This document shows, piece by piece, positions 40,534 through 51,220 of a stretch of DNA of 64,000 nucleotides. A model generated the notes under the pieces. It searched no databases and had not been told where the DNA came from. It saw only the letters and a list, made by a program, of their open reading frames with translations. Source of the DNA: Leucobacter chinensis (GTDB taxonomy: Bacteria; Actinomycetota; Actinomycetes; Actinomycetales; Microbacteriaceae). Position 1 is the first letter of the stretch; every line of letters begins with the position of its first letter. The stretch is from contig NZ_JAHQZR010000001.1 in assembly GCF_019049105.1 (NCBI RefSeq), forward strand, positions 310,001 to 374,000. Direction: 5' to 3'. The translations under genes and the position numbers were made by a program.

Positions 40534-41577
40534 ATGAGTATCTCAGACCGGGGTCTGGCGGTCTTGCGCGCCATCGTGAACGACTTCGTGAACGAGGGCG
40601 AACCGGTGGCCTCGAAATCGATCGTCGAGAGGCACTCGTTTGGGGTATCGGCGGCGACGATCCGCAACGATATGGCTCTTCTCGAAGAGGAAGAGCTCAT
40701 CGTGGCGCCGCACACCTCGAGTGGCCGAGTGCCCACCGACAAGGGCTACCGGCTCTACGTCGACACGCTCGCCGAGATTCGCCCGCTCACGCAGGCACAA
40801 CGCGCAGCAATCGAGCGTTTTCTGGGTGAAGCAGAGAACCTCGATGACGTCATGGCGCGAACCGTCAGGCTGCTCGCGAGCCTCACGCACCAGGTCGCGG
40901 TGATTCAATACCCGACCGCTGGCGCGGGGTACGTGAAACAGATCGAGCTCGTGGCGATTGGGCCAGACCGGGTGCTCTGTGTCGTGATCACGAGTAACGC
41001 GGCTGTTGAACAGCACATCGCCCGTATTCGCCACGCGATTGTCGACGAGGCCTGGGTGCAAGGGCTGAGAGACCGCATCGCGACCGAGGTCATGGGGCGT
41101 GACATCGCGCTTGCCCAGACTCGGGTGACAGAACTCATTCGAACCGCGAGTGACTGGGCAGAGCCGAATGAGCTCGAACCGGTTGTGAGCGTTCTTGCGG
41201 TCGTTGAAGAACAGCTCAGCGCCAACCGCAATCAGCGCATCGCGGTCGCCGGAACGGCGAACCTGTCGCGCCCGGGAGAGACCTTTCAGAACCTCTCGGC
41301 TGTGCTTGAGGCGGTTGAAGAACAGGTCGTGCTCTTGAGGCTCATTCAAGAGCTTGCGACCGATGAGCGTGGAGTTGGCGCGTCAATTGGCCGCGAAAAC
41401 CTCCCGTACGGGTTTCCTGACGCAGCACTCATCGCGACCCAGTACGAGGCTGGTGGCGCCACACTCTCGCGGCTCGGTGTGCTCGGGCCAACCCGCATGA
41501 ACTATGAACGTAACATCGCCGCGATGCGAGCGGTGTCGAGATACCTCGGTCGTTTGCTCGGTGAGAGCAACCTCTAG
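40534..41577 (+). CDS. hrcA: Heat-inducible repressor HrcA
   Basis: A 347-residue repressor of heat-shock genes. The N-terminal winged helix-turn-helix is VERHSFGVSAATIRNDMALL followed by EEEELIVAPHTSSGRVPTDK and GYRLYVD, near-universal in HrcA. The dimerisation GAF-like domain contains SIGRENLPYGFPDAALIATQ. HrcA binds CIRCE, and its folding depends on GroEL. The ATG has GGAGGTG 4 nt upstream. dnaJ follows after 30 bases. No groES/groEL operon is in the window. Confidence 0.97.
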   Translation: MSISDRGLAVLRAIVNDFVNEGEPVASKSIVERHSFGVSAATIRNDMALLEEEELIVAPHTSSGRVPTDKGYRLYVDTLAEIRPLTQAQRAAIERFLGEAENLDDVMARTVRLLASLTHQVAVIQYPTAGAGYVKQIELVAIGPDRVLCVVITSNAAVEQHIARIRHAIVDEAWVQGLRDRIATEVMGRDIALAQTRVTELIRTASDWAEPNELEPVVSVLAVVEEQLSANRNQRIAVAGTANLSRPGETFQNLSAVLEAVEEQVVLLRLIQELATDERGVGASIGRENLPYGFPDAALIATQYEAGGATLSRLGVLGPTRMNYERNIAAMRAVSRYLGRLLGESNL

Positions 41578-41607
41578 ACCAACGAAACGCAAAAAGGAGC
41601 AGCCCTC

Positions 41608-42699
41608 GTGGCAGATCACTACGAAACTCTCGGGGTTTCACGCGAAGCAACCCCTGAAGAAATCAAGAAGGCTTACCGCAAGCTTGCGCGCGAGCTGCAC
41701 CCTGATGTGAACCCTTCAGAAGATGCCTCGGAGCGCTTCAAGCTCGTCACCCACGCCTACGACGTGCTGAGCGACCCGCAGGAGCGCCAGAAGTACGATA
41801 TGGGCGGCAATGACGCCTTTGGCGGTGGCTTCGGCGACATCTTTAATACCTTCTTCGGTGGCGGCTTCGGTGGCGGTGGCAGCGGGCCGAAGTCGCGTTC
41901 AGAGCGCGGGGAAGACGCGCTCATTCGCATTGACGTCACGCTCGAACAGGTCATGTTCGGCGATGAGACGACGGTTGCGCTCAATACCGCGGTGCTGTGC
42001 GAAACGTGTCAGGGCAGCTGCTGCCAGCCGGGTACGTCACCCGTCACCTGTGACGTATGTGGCGGTGAGGGCTCGGTGCAGCGTCAGGTGCGCTCGCTCT
42101 TTGGCAACGTCGTGACGAGCCACCCCTGCGGCACTTGCCAGGGCTTCGGCACCGTCATTCAGAGCCCATGCATTACCTGTGGGGGCAAGGGCCGCACGCG
42201 TGAGCGCCGCGAAACCACCATTCAGATTCCCTCTGGCGTCGAGACGGGCACGCGCATGCAGATTCGCGGCGGCGGCGAGGTCGGCCCCGGTGGCGGCCCG
42301 AACGGCGACCTGTTCGTCGAGTTTCAGGTCAAGCACCACGACATCTTCAGCCGCGACGGCTACGATCTGCTCGCGACCGTGAACCTGCAGATGACCGACG
42401 CTGCACTCGGCACCGAGGTGACGCTTGAGTCGCTCGATGGCGCGGTCGAGATCGAGGTTGAGGCCGGCGCGCAGGCGGGCGATATCTTGACCCTTCGCGG
42501 GCGCGGCATTCAGCACCTGCAGTCGAACCAGCGCGGTGACTTGAAGGTAGCCCTGCAAGTTGTGACGCCGACGAAGCTCAGCTCGAAGGAGAAAGACCTG
42601 CTCAAGAACCTCGCCAAGTTGCGTGGCAATAAGCCGCCGCAGTTTGGTGAGTTTCAGCAGGGCTTCTTCGGCAAGATGCGCGACCGCTTCTTTCGCTAA
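41608..42699 (+). CDS. dnaJ: Chaperone DnaJ
   Basis: A 363-residue type I DnaJ co-chaperone (the hrcA-linked DnaJ2 of actinobacteria). The J-domain has HPD in [12 protein letters not shown]; a Gly/Phe region follows ([20 protein letters not shown]). The zinc region has four CxxC pairs: [28 protein letters not shown] and CITCGGKG. The first lacks the usual final glycine (CQGSC), a small variation. Two C-terminal substrate-binding domains are complete. GTG 41608 follows AAAAAGGAG. It is part of the CIRCE-controlled unit. Confidence 0.97.
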   Translation: MADHYETLGVSREATPEEIKKAYRKLARELHPDVNPSEDASERFKLVTHAYDVLSDPQERQKYDMGGNDAFGGGFGDIFNTFFGGGFGGGGSGPKSRSERGEDALIRIDVTLEQVMFGDETTVALNTAVLCETCQGSCCQPGTSPVTCDVCGGEGSVQRQVRSLFGNVVTSHPCGTCQGFGTVIQSPCITCGGKGRTRERRETTIQIPSGVETGTRMQIRGGGEVGPGGGPNGDLFVEFQVKHHDIFSRDGYDLLATVNLQMTDAALGTEVTLESLDGAVEIEVEAGAQAGDILTLRGRGIQHLQSNQRGDLKVALQVVTPTKLSSKEKDLLKNLAKLRGNKPPQFGEFQQGFFGKMRDRFFR

Positions 42700-42701
42700 C
42701 C

Positions 42702-43445
42702 ATGGCTAATCTCTACGTGCGAGAGGGCCTTCAGCCCGCCGACTTCGCCGGCACCATCGAAGTGACCGGCGACGAAGCGCGCCATGCCGTCGCCGTGAGT
42801 CGCTTGCGCGTGGGCGAAAGCATTCTCGTTGGAAACGGCGAGGGAGCCATCGCGAGCGGCACGGTTACCGCGGCGTCACAGAGCGCCTTTTCGGTCGAGA
42901 TCGCCGAGGTTACCGAGCACCCAGAGCCCGTTCGAAAAGTGTGGATCGTGCAGGCCCTCGCAAAGGGCGATCGTTCTGAACGGGCGGTCGAACTGTGCAC
43001 CGAGTTTGGCGCCTGGGGGTTTGTCGCGTGGCAGGCGGCCCGTTCGATCTCGAAGTGGGATGCGAAGAAGAGCCCGAAAGGGCTTGAGAAGTGGCACAGG
43101 GTTGCTCGCGAAGCCTCGAAGCAGTCGATACGGCCGTTCGTGCCGCGCGTGACGGGCCCAGTGACGACCAACGATCTCACGAAGCTCGCCGCGGCGGGCG
43201 AAACGACCGTGATTGTGCTGCACCCGAGAGACGCAGCAGAGCTCTCGGCTAGGGTGTCTGAACTCAGCCCGAGTGGCGACGTGTATGTGTGCGTCGGGCC
43301 CGAGGGTGGCCTCAGCGATGCAGAGCTCGAAGCGCTCTCTGCCGCAGGAGCGATGACGGCGACGGTCGGCGCGAACGTATTGCGCACCTCGAGCGCTGGC
43401 GCTGCCGCACTTTCGGTACTGAATCTCGCGGCTGGGCATTGGTAG
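42702..43445 (+). CDS. rsmE: 16S rRNA (uracil-1498-N3)-methyltransferase
   Basis: A 247-residue SPOUT-family methyltransferase. The N-terminal PUA-like part begins MANLYVREGLQPADFAGTIE, and the knot motif is VYVCVGPEGGLSDAELEAL, followed by ANVLRTSSAGAAALSVLNL. It methylates U1498 in the decoding region. It starts two bases after the dnaJ stop. Its TAG stop forms the first half of a TAGACT -10 box for the HIT gene. Confidence 0.96.
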   Translation: MANLYVREGLQPADFAGTIEVTGDEARHAVAVSRLRVGESILVGNGEGAIASGTVTAASQSAFSVEIAEVTEHPEPVRKVWIVQALAKGDRSERAVELCTEFGAWGFVAWQAARSISKWDAKKSPKGLEKWHRVAREASKQSIRPFVPRVTGPVTTNDLTKLAAAGETTVIVLHPRDAAELSARVSELSPSGDVYVCVGPEGGLSDAELEALSAAGAMTATVGANVLRTSSAGAAALSVLNLAAGHW

Positions 43446-43448
43446 ACT
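43443..43448 (+). promoter_or_regulatory. -10 element of the leaderless HIT gene, overlapping the rsmE stop
   Basis: TAGACT begins on the rsmE TAG stop and ends 6 nt before the HIT ATG at 43455. The intervening six bases contain no ribosome site. Confidence 0.5.
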
Positions 43449-43454
43449 ACCGGC

Positions 43455-43802
43455 ATGGCTCAGGAAACTATTTTTGCGAAAATCATCGCGGGTGAGATTC
43501 CCGTTGAGAAGGTATACGAGAGCGAGAGCGTGCTCGCCTTTCGCGACATCGCGCCCCAGGCAAAGGTGCACCTGCTCGTCATTCCGAAAACCACCGCATA
43601 CGAGAACGTGACAGAACTCGCCGCTGGCGATCCTGCACTGCTCGCTGACATGGTCGCTGTTGCGAAGCAGCTGGCTGACGAACACGGTGAGGGCGAGTAC
43701 AGGCTCGTCTTTAACAACGGTGCCTCAGCAGGGCAGACCGTGTTTCATGTGCACGCACACGTTCTCATCGACGACTTGAAGGAGCAGAGCCTCGGTGGCT
43801 GA
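43455..43802 (+). CDS. HIT-family hydrolase (HinT-like)
   Basis: A 115-residue histidine-triad protein with the catalytic motif [11 protein letters not shown] near the C-terminus, and [18 protein letters not shown] plus [17 protein letters not shown] typical of HinT phosphoramidases. Family members cleave nucleoside phosphoramidates such as AMP-lysine. It overlaps phoH by 8 bases. Placement between rsmE and phoH is conserved in actinobacteria. Confidence 0.93.
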   Translation: MAQETIFAKIIAGEIPVEKVYESESVLAFRDIAPQAKVHLLVIPKTTAYENVTELAAGDPALLADMVAVAKQLADEHGEGEYRLVFNNGASAGQTVFHVHAHVLIDDLKEQSLGG

Positions 43803-44775
43803 CCCTCACCACAGTTCCCGCACCATTGTTCTTGGTACCGCTGACCCGCGGGCTCTCTTTGGTGCGGGTGATGAACACCTTCGTGCCCTCGAAGAACGCT
43901 TTCCGGGCGTGACCTTCTTTCTTCGGGGGCACCGCCTGACCCTCACAGGGCCGACAGCCGAGATGAATGAGATCGAACGGCTCGTTGACGGGTTGCGAGA
44001 GGTGACCCTCGCGCAGGGCACCGTGAGCGCCCGTGAAGCTGAGCGTCTGTTTGGGCGCCCCGGCCGAGATACTGCGCCTCAAACGACTGCGCAACAGATG
44101 CTCAGTGAACCTATCGTGCAGACTCGCGGTAAGCAGATTCGCCCGCAGACCGCGGGCCAGCGCGACTACGTGCACGCGATTGACCAACACACGATCACCT
44201 TCGGCGTGGGGCCAGCGGGCACGGGCAAGACGTTTCTCGCCGTTGCGAAGGCGGTTCAGGCGCTGCAGCGTCGAGAGGTTTCGCGCATCGTGCTCACCAG
44301 GCCCGCGGTTGAGGCGGGCGAACGGCTTGGCTATCTGCCGGGCTCGCTCGAAGAAAAGATTGATCCGTACCTGCGACCACTCTTTGACGCGATTGCGTCA
44401 CTCATGGAGCCAGACGCTGTGCCGCAATTGCTCGGGGGCGGAACGATCGAGGTCGCACCGCTCGCTTACATGCGCGGGCGCACCTTGAACGATGCCTTCG
44501 TTATTCTCGATGAGGCGCAAAACACGACGCCAGAGCAAATGAAAATGTTCCTCACGCGGCTAGGCTTCGGCTCAAAGATGGTGGTGACGGGCGACGCCAC
44601 GCAAATTGATTTGCCTCATGCCAAGAGCGGCCTCAAACACGCCCTGCGCATTCTCGACGGGGTCGATGACCTCGCGGTGTGCAACCTCACGAGCGACGAT
44701 ATCGTTCGCCACAGCCTTGTCGGCCGCATCGTCGACGCTTACGACTCCTATGATTCGCGAAAGGATCAACCGTGA
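43795..44775 (+). CDS. PhoH-family ATPase
   Basis: A 326-residue PhoH-like protein. An N-terminal KH-like stretch precedes the P-loop ATPase: Walker A GPAGTGKT (139-146), Walker [21 protein letters not shown], sensor [16 protein letters not shown]. The family is a predicted RNA helicase or nuclease partner linked to YbeY in ribosome maturation. The GTG start lies inside the HIT gene, and the stop overlaps the ybeY GTG (GTGA), so all three are coupled. Confidence 0.95.
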   Translation: MADPHHSSRTIVLGTADPRALFGAGDEHLRALEERFPGVTFFLRGHRLTLTGPTAEMNEIERLVDGLREVTLAQGTVSAREAERLFGRPGRDTAPQTTAQQMLSEPIVQTRGKQIRPQTAGQRDYVHAIDQHTITFGVGPAGTGKTFLAVAKAVQALQRREVSRIVLTRPAVEAGERLGYLPGSLEEKIDPYLRPLFDAIASLMEPDAVPQLLGGGTIEVAPLAYMRGRTLNDAFVILDEAQNTTPEQMKMFLTRLGFGSKMVVTGDATQIDLPHAKSGLKHALRILDGVDDLAVCNLTSDDIVRHSLVGRIVDAYDSYDSRKDQP

Positions 44776-45233
44776 CCATCGAGATCAACAATGAATCAGC
44801 GATGCCCACAACCGAGGCAACGCTGCACGATCTCGCGAGCTTCGTGCTCACCGAGCTTCACGTGCACCCCGACACCGACCTCGCGATCTTGCTCGTTGAT
44901 GAAGACGCGATGACGAAGCTGCACGAGCAGTGGATGGGGGAGCCCGGTCCAACCGACGTGCTCAGCTTTCCGATGGACGAGCTGCGCCCCGGAAGACCCG
45001 ATGCACAGACTCCAGCTGGCCTGCTTGGTGACATCGTGGTGTGCCCTCAGGTTGCGGCGATTCAGGCTGATGCCGCGGGCCATGACCTTATGACAGAGAT
45101 GCTGGTGCTCGTTACTCACGGCATGCTGCACCTGCTCGGCTACGACCATGCCGAGCCCGTCGAAGAGCATGAGATGTTCTCGCTGCAGAACCAACTGCTG
45201 CAGTCGTATCTGCTGCGCGGAGCTGGCGCGTGA
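44772..45233 (+). CDS. ybeY: rRNA maturation endoribonuclease YbeY
   Basis: A 153-residue metal-dependent RNase. The zinc motif is [22 protein letters not shown] (H116, H120, H126). [11 protein letters not shown] matches the family's D-V-L-S-F-P core. YbeY processes the 16S rRNA 3' end and takes part in 70S quality control. It is coupled at both ends by GTGA overlaps with phoH and the corC-like gene. Confidence 0.96.
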   Translation: MTIEINNESAMPTTEATLHDLASFVLTELHVHPDTDLAILLVDEDAMTKLHEQWMGEPGPTDVLSFPMDELRPGRPDAQTPAGLLGDIVVCPQVAAIQADAAGHDLMTEMLVLVTHGMLHLLGYDHAEPVEEHEMFSLQNQLLQSYLLRGAGA

Positions 45234-46549
45234 TTCCTGGTCTCGTTATCGGTCTCGCGGCGCTCGCGGTGCTCGTCACCGCCGCCGGGGGGCTGCTCGC
45301 CGCAATCGACGCGGCATACACGGCACTCTCAAAGAGCGACCTCGAAGAGCTCGCCGAAGAGAACCCCGCAAAGGCCGATCGCCTTGAACTCATCGGCGAC
45401 AACCTCGAGCGCCACCTGCGCAACCTGAGCTTCATGCGCATTACCGCTGAGACCTTCTCGGCGGTGCTCATTACCCTGGCCTACGGCGAGATTTGGCAGA
45501 GCGTCTGGGTGACGCTCGCAGCCGCAGCGCTCACGATCGTGGTGCTCAACATCATCGTCATTAGCGTGAGCCCGAGGCAGCTGGGGGAGCGCCACCCCGA
45601 GCGCATTGTGCGCGGCACGGTGGGCCTCGTACGCATGCTCGACACGCTACTCACACCGCTTGCTCCCGTGATGAGCAGCATCAGTGAGCGAGCGTTCTCG
45701 GCCCGTTCGACCCAGGCCGAGCGGCTCAAGAACGAGCAGATTTTCTCGCTCGTCGACCGTGCAGCCGAGCAGGAACTGCTCGAAGAAGACGAGCAAGACA
45801 TCATTCACTCGGTCGTTGAGTTCAGTGACACGCTCGTCAAAGAGGTCATGGTGCCACGCACCGACATGATCACGATCGAGTCGAGTGCGACGATTCAGGA
45901 GGCACTCGACTTCTTCCTGAGTTCGCCCTACTCGCGCATTCCGGTGATCTCTGGAGATTCTGACGGGGTGATCGGTGTCATGTACCTGCGCGACGTCGTC
46001 TCTTTTGTGCATCGCCGAACCGAAGAAGCTCAGCACTCACAAGTGACGAGAGTTATGAAACCGGCGCGCTTCGTGCCCGATCTGCAGCGCACCGACGACC
46101 TGCTCCGCGAGATGCAGCGTGAAGCGAACCACCTCGCGATTGCCGTTGACGAGTACGGTGGCATCGCAGGGCTCGTGACGCTCGAAGACTTGATTGAAGA
46201 ACTCGTGGGCGAGATCCACGACGAACACGACAAAGAGACCCCAGACATCGTCATGCAGCCCGATGGGTCGTACCACATCAACGCCCGGCTCGACATTGAT
46301 GAGCTCGGTGAGCTCTTCGACGAGGAGCTCGACGACGATGACGTTGAAACCGTGGCTGGGCTCGTCGCAAAAGAGCTTGGTCGGCTTGCAGAGCCCGGTG
46401 ATGTCGTGCGAATATCAGGCATCGAGCTCACCGTGCTGAACGTTGAGAAGAAACGCCAGAGGCTCGTGAGCGTTCGCGCCAAATGGGTCGGGCGCGAGAC
46501 GCAGGATATGATGGAAGATCACGAGACCAAGGAAAAGCATGACGACTGA
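45230..46549 (+). CDS. CorC/HlyC-family membrane protein with CBS domains
   Basis: A 439-residue protein. The N-terminal DUF21/CNNM membrane domain has about four helices (residues 1-150); two CBS domains follow, with VPRTDMITIESSATIQEALD and VPDLQRTDDLLREMQREANH, then IAVDEYGGIAGLVTLEDLIE, and a CorC_HlyC C-terminal domain. Homologues act in Mg2+/Co2+ efflux. Despite hemolysin labels in databases no toxin role is implied. The start overlaps the ybeY stop, and the 3' end overlaps era by 11 bases. Confidence 0.93.
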   Translation: MIPGLVIGLAALAVLVTAAGGLLAAIDAAYTALSKSDLEELAEENPAKADRLELIGDNLERHLRNLSFMRITAETFSAVLITLAYGEIWQSVWVTLAAAALTIVVLNIIVISVSPRQLGERHPERIVRGTVGLVRMLDTLLTPLAPVMSSISERAFSARSTQAERLKNEQIFSLVDRAAEQELLEEDEQDIIHSVVEFSDTLVKEVMVPRTDMITIESSATIQEALDFFLSSPYSRIPVISGDSDGVIGVMYLRDVVSFVHRRTEEAQHSQVTRVMKPARFVPDLQRTDDLLREMQREANHLAIAVDEYGGIAGLVTLEDLIEELVGEIHDEHDKETPDIVMQPDGSYHINARLDIDELGELFDEELDDDDVETVAGLVAKELGRLAEPGDVVRISGIELTVLNVEKKRQRLVSVRAKWVGRETQDMMEDHETKEKHDD

Positions 46550-47438
46550 GCACCCTGATTTCCGCGCCGGATTCGTTTCGTTCGTGGGCCGGCCAAACGT
46601 CGGCAAGTCGTCGCTCACCAACGCGATTATCGGCGAGAAGGTTGCCATCACGAGCAATCGCCCACAGACCACCCGTCGAGTGATTCGCGGTATCGCGCAC
46701 CGAGAAGACGGTCAAATTATCATTGTCGATACTCCCGGCATTCACCGCCCCCGAACGCTGCTCGGTGAGCGGCTTAACGATCTCGTGTACTCGACACTCG
46801 GTGACGTCGACATCATCGGTTTCTGCGTTCCTGCAAACGAGGCGATCGGCCCTGGCGATCGGTATATCAACGAGCAACTCGATGATTTTCCCAAGGCAAA
46901 GAAGGTCGCCATCGTCACGAAGATCGACACCGCTGGCCGCGACCAGGTGATCGATCAGCTTGCACTCGTTGATCAGCTGAGGGAGTGGGACGCGGTGATT
47001 CCGGTCTCGGTCTCAAACGAGGGCCAGCTCGAAGAAATGTCGAGCCTCTTGCTCTCGCTCCTGCCCGAGTCGCCACCACTCTACGAGATCGAGCAGACGA
47101 CCGAAGAGAGTGAAGAAGACCGTCTCGCTGAGCTCATTCGTGAGGCCGCTCTCGAAGAGGTGCGCGAAGAGCTACCGCACTCGATCGCCGTCACGATTGA
47201 AGACCAGGAAGAGCGGGAAGACGGGCTGCTTGAGATCTACGCCAACCTCATTGTCGAACGTGATAGCCAGAAGGGCATCATCATCGGCAAGGGAGGCAGC
47301 AGGCTGCGCACGATTGGTGAGAAGGCTCGCAAAGAGATCGAGCAGTTGCTCGGCCGTCGCGTCTACCTCTCCCTCCGCGTGAAGGTGCTCAAGGAGTGGC
47401 AGCGCGACGCCAAGAAGCTGAACCGCCTCGGTTTCTAA
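46539..47438 (+). CDS. era: GTPase Era
   Basis: A 299-residue GTPase for 16S rRNA processing and 30S assembly. G1 is GRPNVGKS (17-24), G3 is DTPGIH, and the TKID form of G4 is at IVTKIDTAGRD. The C-terminal KH domain contains IIGKGGSRLRTIGEKARKEI, which binds the 16S 3' end. It starts within the corC-like gene. It is the last gene of the run that begins at CIRCE/hrcA, and its stop overlaps the convergent DUF2207 gene. Confidence 0.97.
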   Translation: MTTEHPDFRAGFVSFVGRPNVGKSSLTNAIIGEKVAITSNRPQTTRRVIRGIAHREDGQIIIVDTPGIHRPRTLLGERLNDLVYSTLGDVDIIGFCVPANEAIGPGDRYINEQLDDFPKAKKVAIVTKIDTAGRDQVIDQLALVDQLREWDAVIPVSVSNEGQLEEMSSLLLSLLPESPPLYEIEQTTEESEEDRLAELIREAALEEVREELPHSIAVTIEDQEEREDGLLEIYANLIVERDSQKGIIIGKGGSRLRTIGEKARKEIEQLLGRRVYLSLRVKVLKEWQRDAKKLNRLGF

Positions 47439-49240
47439 CGGCCGCCCGAGAAGCCGCCGCCGCCACCTCCGCCGGCAAAGCCGCCGCCGCTCGATCCGCT
47501 GCTGGTACTCGCGGTGTATGAGGCTGCCGAGGTGACCGCACCAGAGAACGCGCCCAACGAGTTGCTCATGCTCGAGAGCCCGCGCGTTGCGAGGTACGGA
47601 TACCAGTATGGAGCTGAAATGCGCTCGGCTTCGTATCGTGAGGCAAGCACGCGTGACCACTCTTTTTCGAGGCCGAAGAGTGTCGCGTAGGGCAGAAGGC
47701 GTTCGTACAACTGCACAACGGCGACCCCGTCAAGTTCGGCTCTCTCTGCTCCCGAGTGCGACTGCAGCATGCGAATACGCTCGGCCTCGGCGACCGAGAT
47801 GAAGAGCTTGAGACCTTCCAGATGCTCGTAGGCTTCGGCTCCGAGCGGGGTGTGCACTCGTCGCTTGAAAAAGCCGAAGATCGACAGTGCGAGGGAGGTG
47901 GTGATGAGCGGCATCGCCACGAGAGTAATCCCACGGTCGAATCCGGTCGCTGAAGCATAGGCGAGAAGCGCCGCACTCACGATCGCCAGGCCGATGCCTA
48001 CGAGCCCGAGTACTTTGGAAACCGGGCTGGCCTTGCGCGTGAAGTAGCCACGTTTGTCGCTCTCGCGCTTGCCATCGGCGGTGAGCTGGCCCATACGGCT
48101 CGCGAACTTCGTTGATGACTTTGGGATTGGGCGGGTCTCTGGATACTTCGAAGTAAAGAGCGCATCGAGCATCGCTGCGTCGAGTGCATCATCGGTGACG
48201 CTGTGCGAAGCCGCGCCAGGAGTCATATTGCGCAGCACGATGCGTGGTTCGCGATAGAGGTTTCCGTTAGCCTTCAACTGCTCTTCGATGCGAATATTGC
48301 CTTTCACTGCGAGATGCAGGTACTCCGGGGCAATCGGGTCGAGGCTGGCCGGGTGCATGATGGCCGCGGCAATAAGCGGGGGAAGTTGGGCAGGTGCCTC
48401 ATACTGAGCGATGATTGCGCGACCCGTCTCGCGGTGGCGCCTCCTGAAGCGTACGAACGCGATCTGAGCGGCGACCGCAGCTCCCATCGAGGCGAGTGAG
48501 ACCGCGAAGGGCATGATCGTCACGACGGGATTGCTCTGCCGTTTCGGCGGCTGCACGACGGTGTCTTTGGCAAAGCCGAGCCCGAAGGTGACGACCACGT
48601 TGGGGCCGAGTGGCAGTGGATCGATGCTGAAGCGATCACCCTCGTGGCGCAGGTTCACCGTGTTGCGTGAACCGGCAACCCCGGCGTATGCCGTCATATC
48701 GCCATTGAAGGCGGCGCTCAGGGCGTCATCGACCGTGACGCTAGCTGAGAATGAATCGATGGCCTGGGCACGGTCAACCGAGACCATATCCCAGAGAAAC
48801 TCGTCGACCTCTGCGTCATCTGGAACAAAAACAGGATCTGGAATATCGTACGAGATGACATAGGTTGTGCGACCCTGCACATAATCATCGTTGCCGGTGA
48901 GGATCACGAAAAACCGATCCTCTGTCTCCGTGAAGAACGGGGTTGCGGCGCCGTTTTCATCGGTCACTGTGACGTTTTCAGGCTTGGAGTTTGCGCCGTG
49001 AAAGGTTGTGGGGATGCCGCGCACGATGCCCTTATTCTGATCATGATCAGGGAAAAGGGCGACGAGGGTTTCAGTGACGTGGGCGACCGCTCTGCCATCT
49101 TCGGTGGTCTCGAGATCGATGTGCGTGTTCCAAGACTCGTATGAAAAGTCTTCGAGGGTTGACTGAGTAACAGCGGGTGAAAAGAGCGAGGAAACGCTCA
49201 AAAACAGCGCGGCCACGAGCGATAAAAATGGTGCGGGCAT
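47435..49240 (-). CDS. DUF2207 membrane protein with Gly-rich tail
   Basis: A 601-residue protein. A signal peptide (1-27, ending PAVTQS) is followed by an extracellular DUF2207 domain with YESWNTHIDLETTEDGRAVA and FLWDMVSVDRAQAIDSFSAS. A helix near 250 (VVTIMPFAVSLASMGAAVAA), a cytosolic segment, two helices near 420-460, and a C-terminus of GGGFAGGGGGGGFSGGR complete the layout. The domain is common in actinobacteria and its function is unknown; the glycine tail is typical of the family. It is transcribed away from leuA. Confidence 0.9.
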   Translation of the reverse strand: MPAPFLSLVAALFLSVSSLFSPAVTQSTLEDFSYESWNTHIDLETTEDGRAVAHVTETLVALFPDHDQNKGIVRGIPTTFHGANSKPENVTVTDENGAATPFFTETEDRFFVILTGNDDYVQGRTTYVISYDIPDPVFVPDDAEVDEFLWDMVSVDRAQAIDSFSASVTVDDALSAAFNGDMTAYAGVAGSRNTVNLRHEGDRFSIDPLPLGPNVVVTFGLGFAKDTVVQPPKRQSNPVVTIMPFAVSLASMGAAVAAQIAFVRFRRRHRETGRAIIAQYEAPAQLPPLIAAAIMHPASLDPIAPEYLHLAVKGNIRIEEQLKANGNLYREPRIVLRNMTPGAASHSVTDDALDAAMLDALFTSKYPETRPIPKSSTKFASRMGQLTADGKRESDKRGYFTRKASPVSKVLGLVGIGLAIVSAALLAYASATGFDRGITLVAMPLITTSLALSIFGFFKRRVHTPLGAEAYEHLEGLKLFISVAEAERIRMLQSHSGAERAELDGVAVVQLYERLLPYATLFGLEKEWSRVLASRYEAERISAPYWYPYLATRGLSSMSNSLGAFSGAVTSAASYTASTSSGSSGGGFAGGGGGGGFSGGR

Positions 49241-49274
49241 ACCTCTAGTGTAAGAAAAGCTCGCCGAGCCGTGT

Positions 49275-49280
49275 TATATT
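49275..49280 (+). promoter_or_regulatory. -10 element of the leu leader transcript
   Basis: TATATT lies 6 nt before the leader-peptide ATG at 49287, so the leader peptide itself is probably translated from a leaderless mRNA. No convincing -35 is present. Confidence 0.5.
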
Positions 49281-49286
49281 TGCAGC

Positions 49287-49315
49287 ATGCTGTTCATGGC
49301 GCTTCTTCTTAGCTG

Positions 49316-49331
<16 letters not shown>
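49287..49331 (+). CDS. Leucine attenuator leader peptide
   Basis: A 14-codon frame, MLFMALLLSCRDES, has four Leu codons including three consecutive CTT. It ends at TAG inside the ascending arm region of the hairpin that precedes leuA. The arrangement is that of ribosome-mediated attenuation: stalling at the CTT run when Leu-tRNA is scarce would prevent terminator formation. Confidence 0.8.
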
Positions 49332-51149
<1,818 letters not shown>

Positions 51150-51152
51150 TAT

Positions 51153-51168
51153 TCGAAAATTTATTCGA
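51153..51168. promoter_or_regulatory. LexA (SOS) box-like site upstream of ruvA
   Basis: TCGAAAATTTATTCGA matches the actinobacterial SOS box TCGAAC-N4-GTTCGA at 10 of 12 conserved positions, the two changes being symmetric. It lies 52 bases before the ruvA start; ruvAB is a classic LexA target. Confidence 0.55.
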
Positions 51169-51220
51169 ATCACCCGAGTGGCACGCGCGAAACGCAAGGC
51201 GAAGCGTTTACAGTTGAACT

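Noticed and set aside
40543-41349. 268-codon frame antisense to hrcA
   Set aside because: hrcA is unambiguous with CIRCE upstream; the antisense product matches nothing.
45230-46549. Hemolysin toxin
   Set aside because: The DUF21-CBS-CorC architecture indicates an ion transport role; the hemolysin label is historical.
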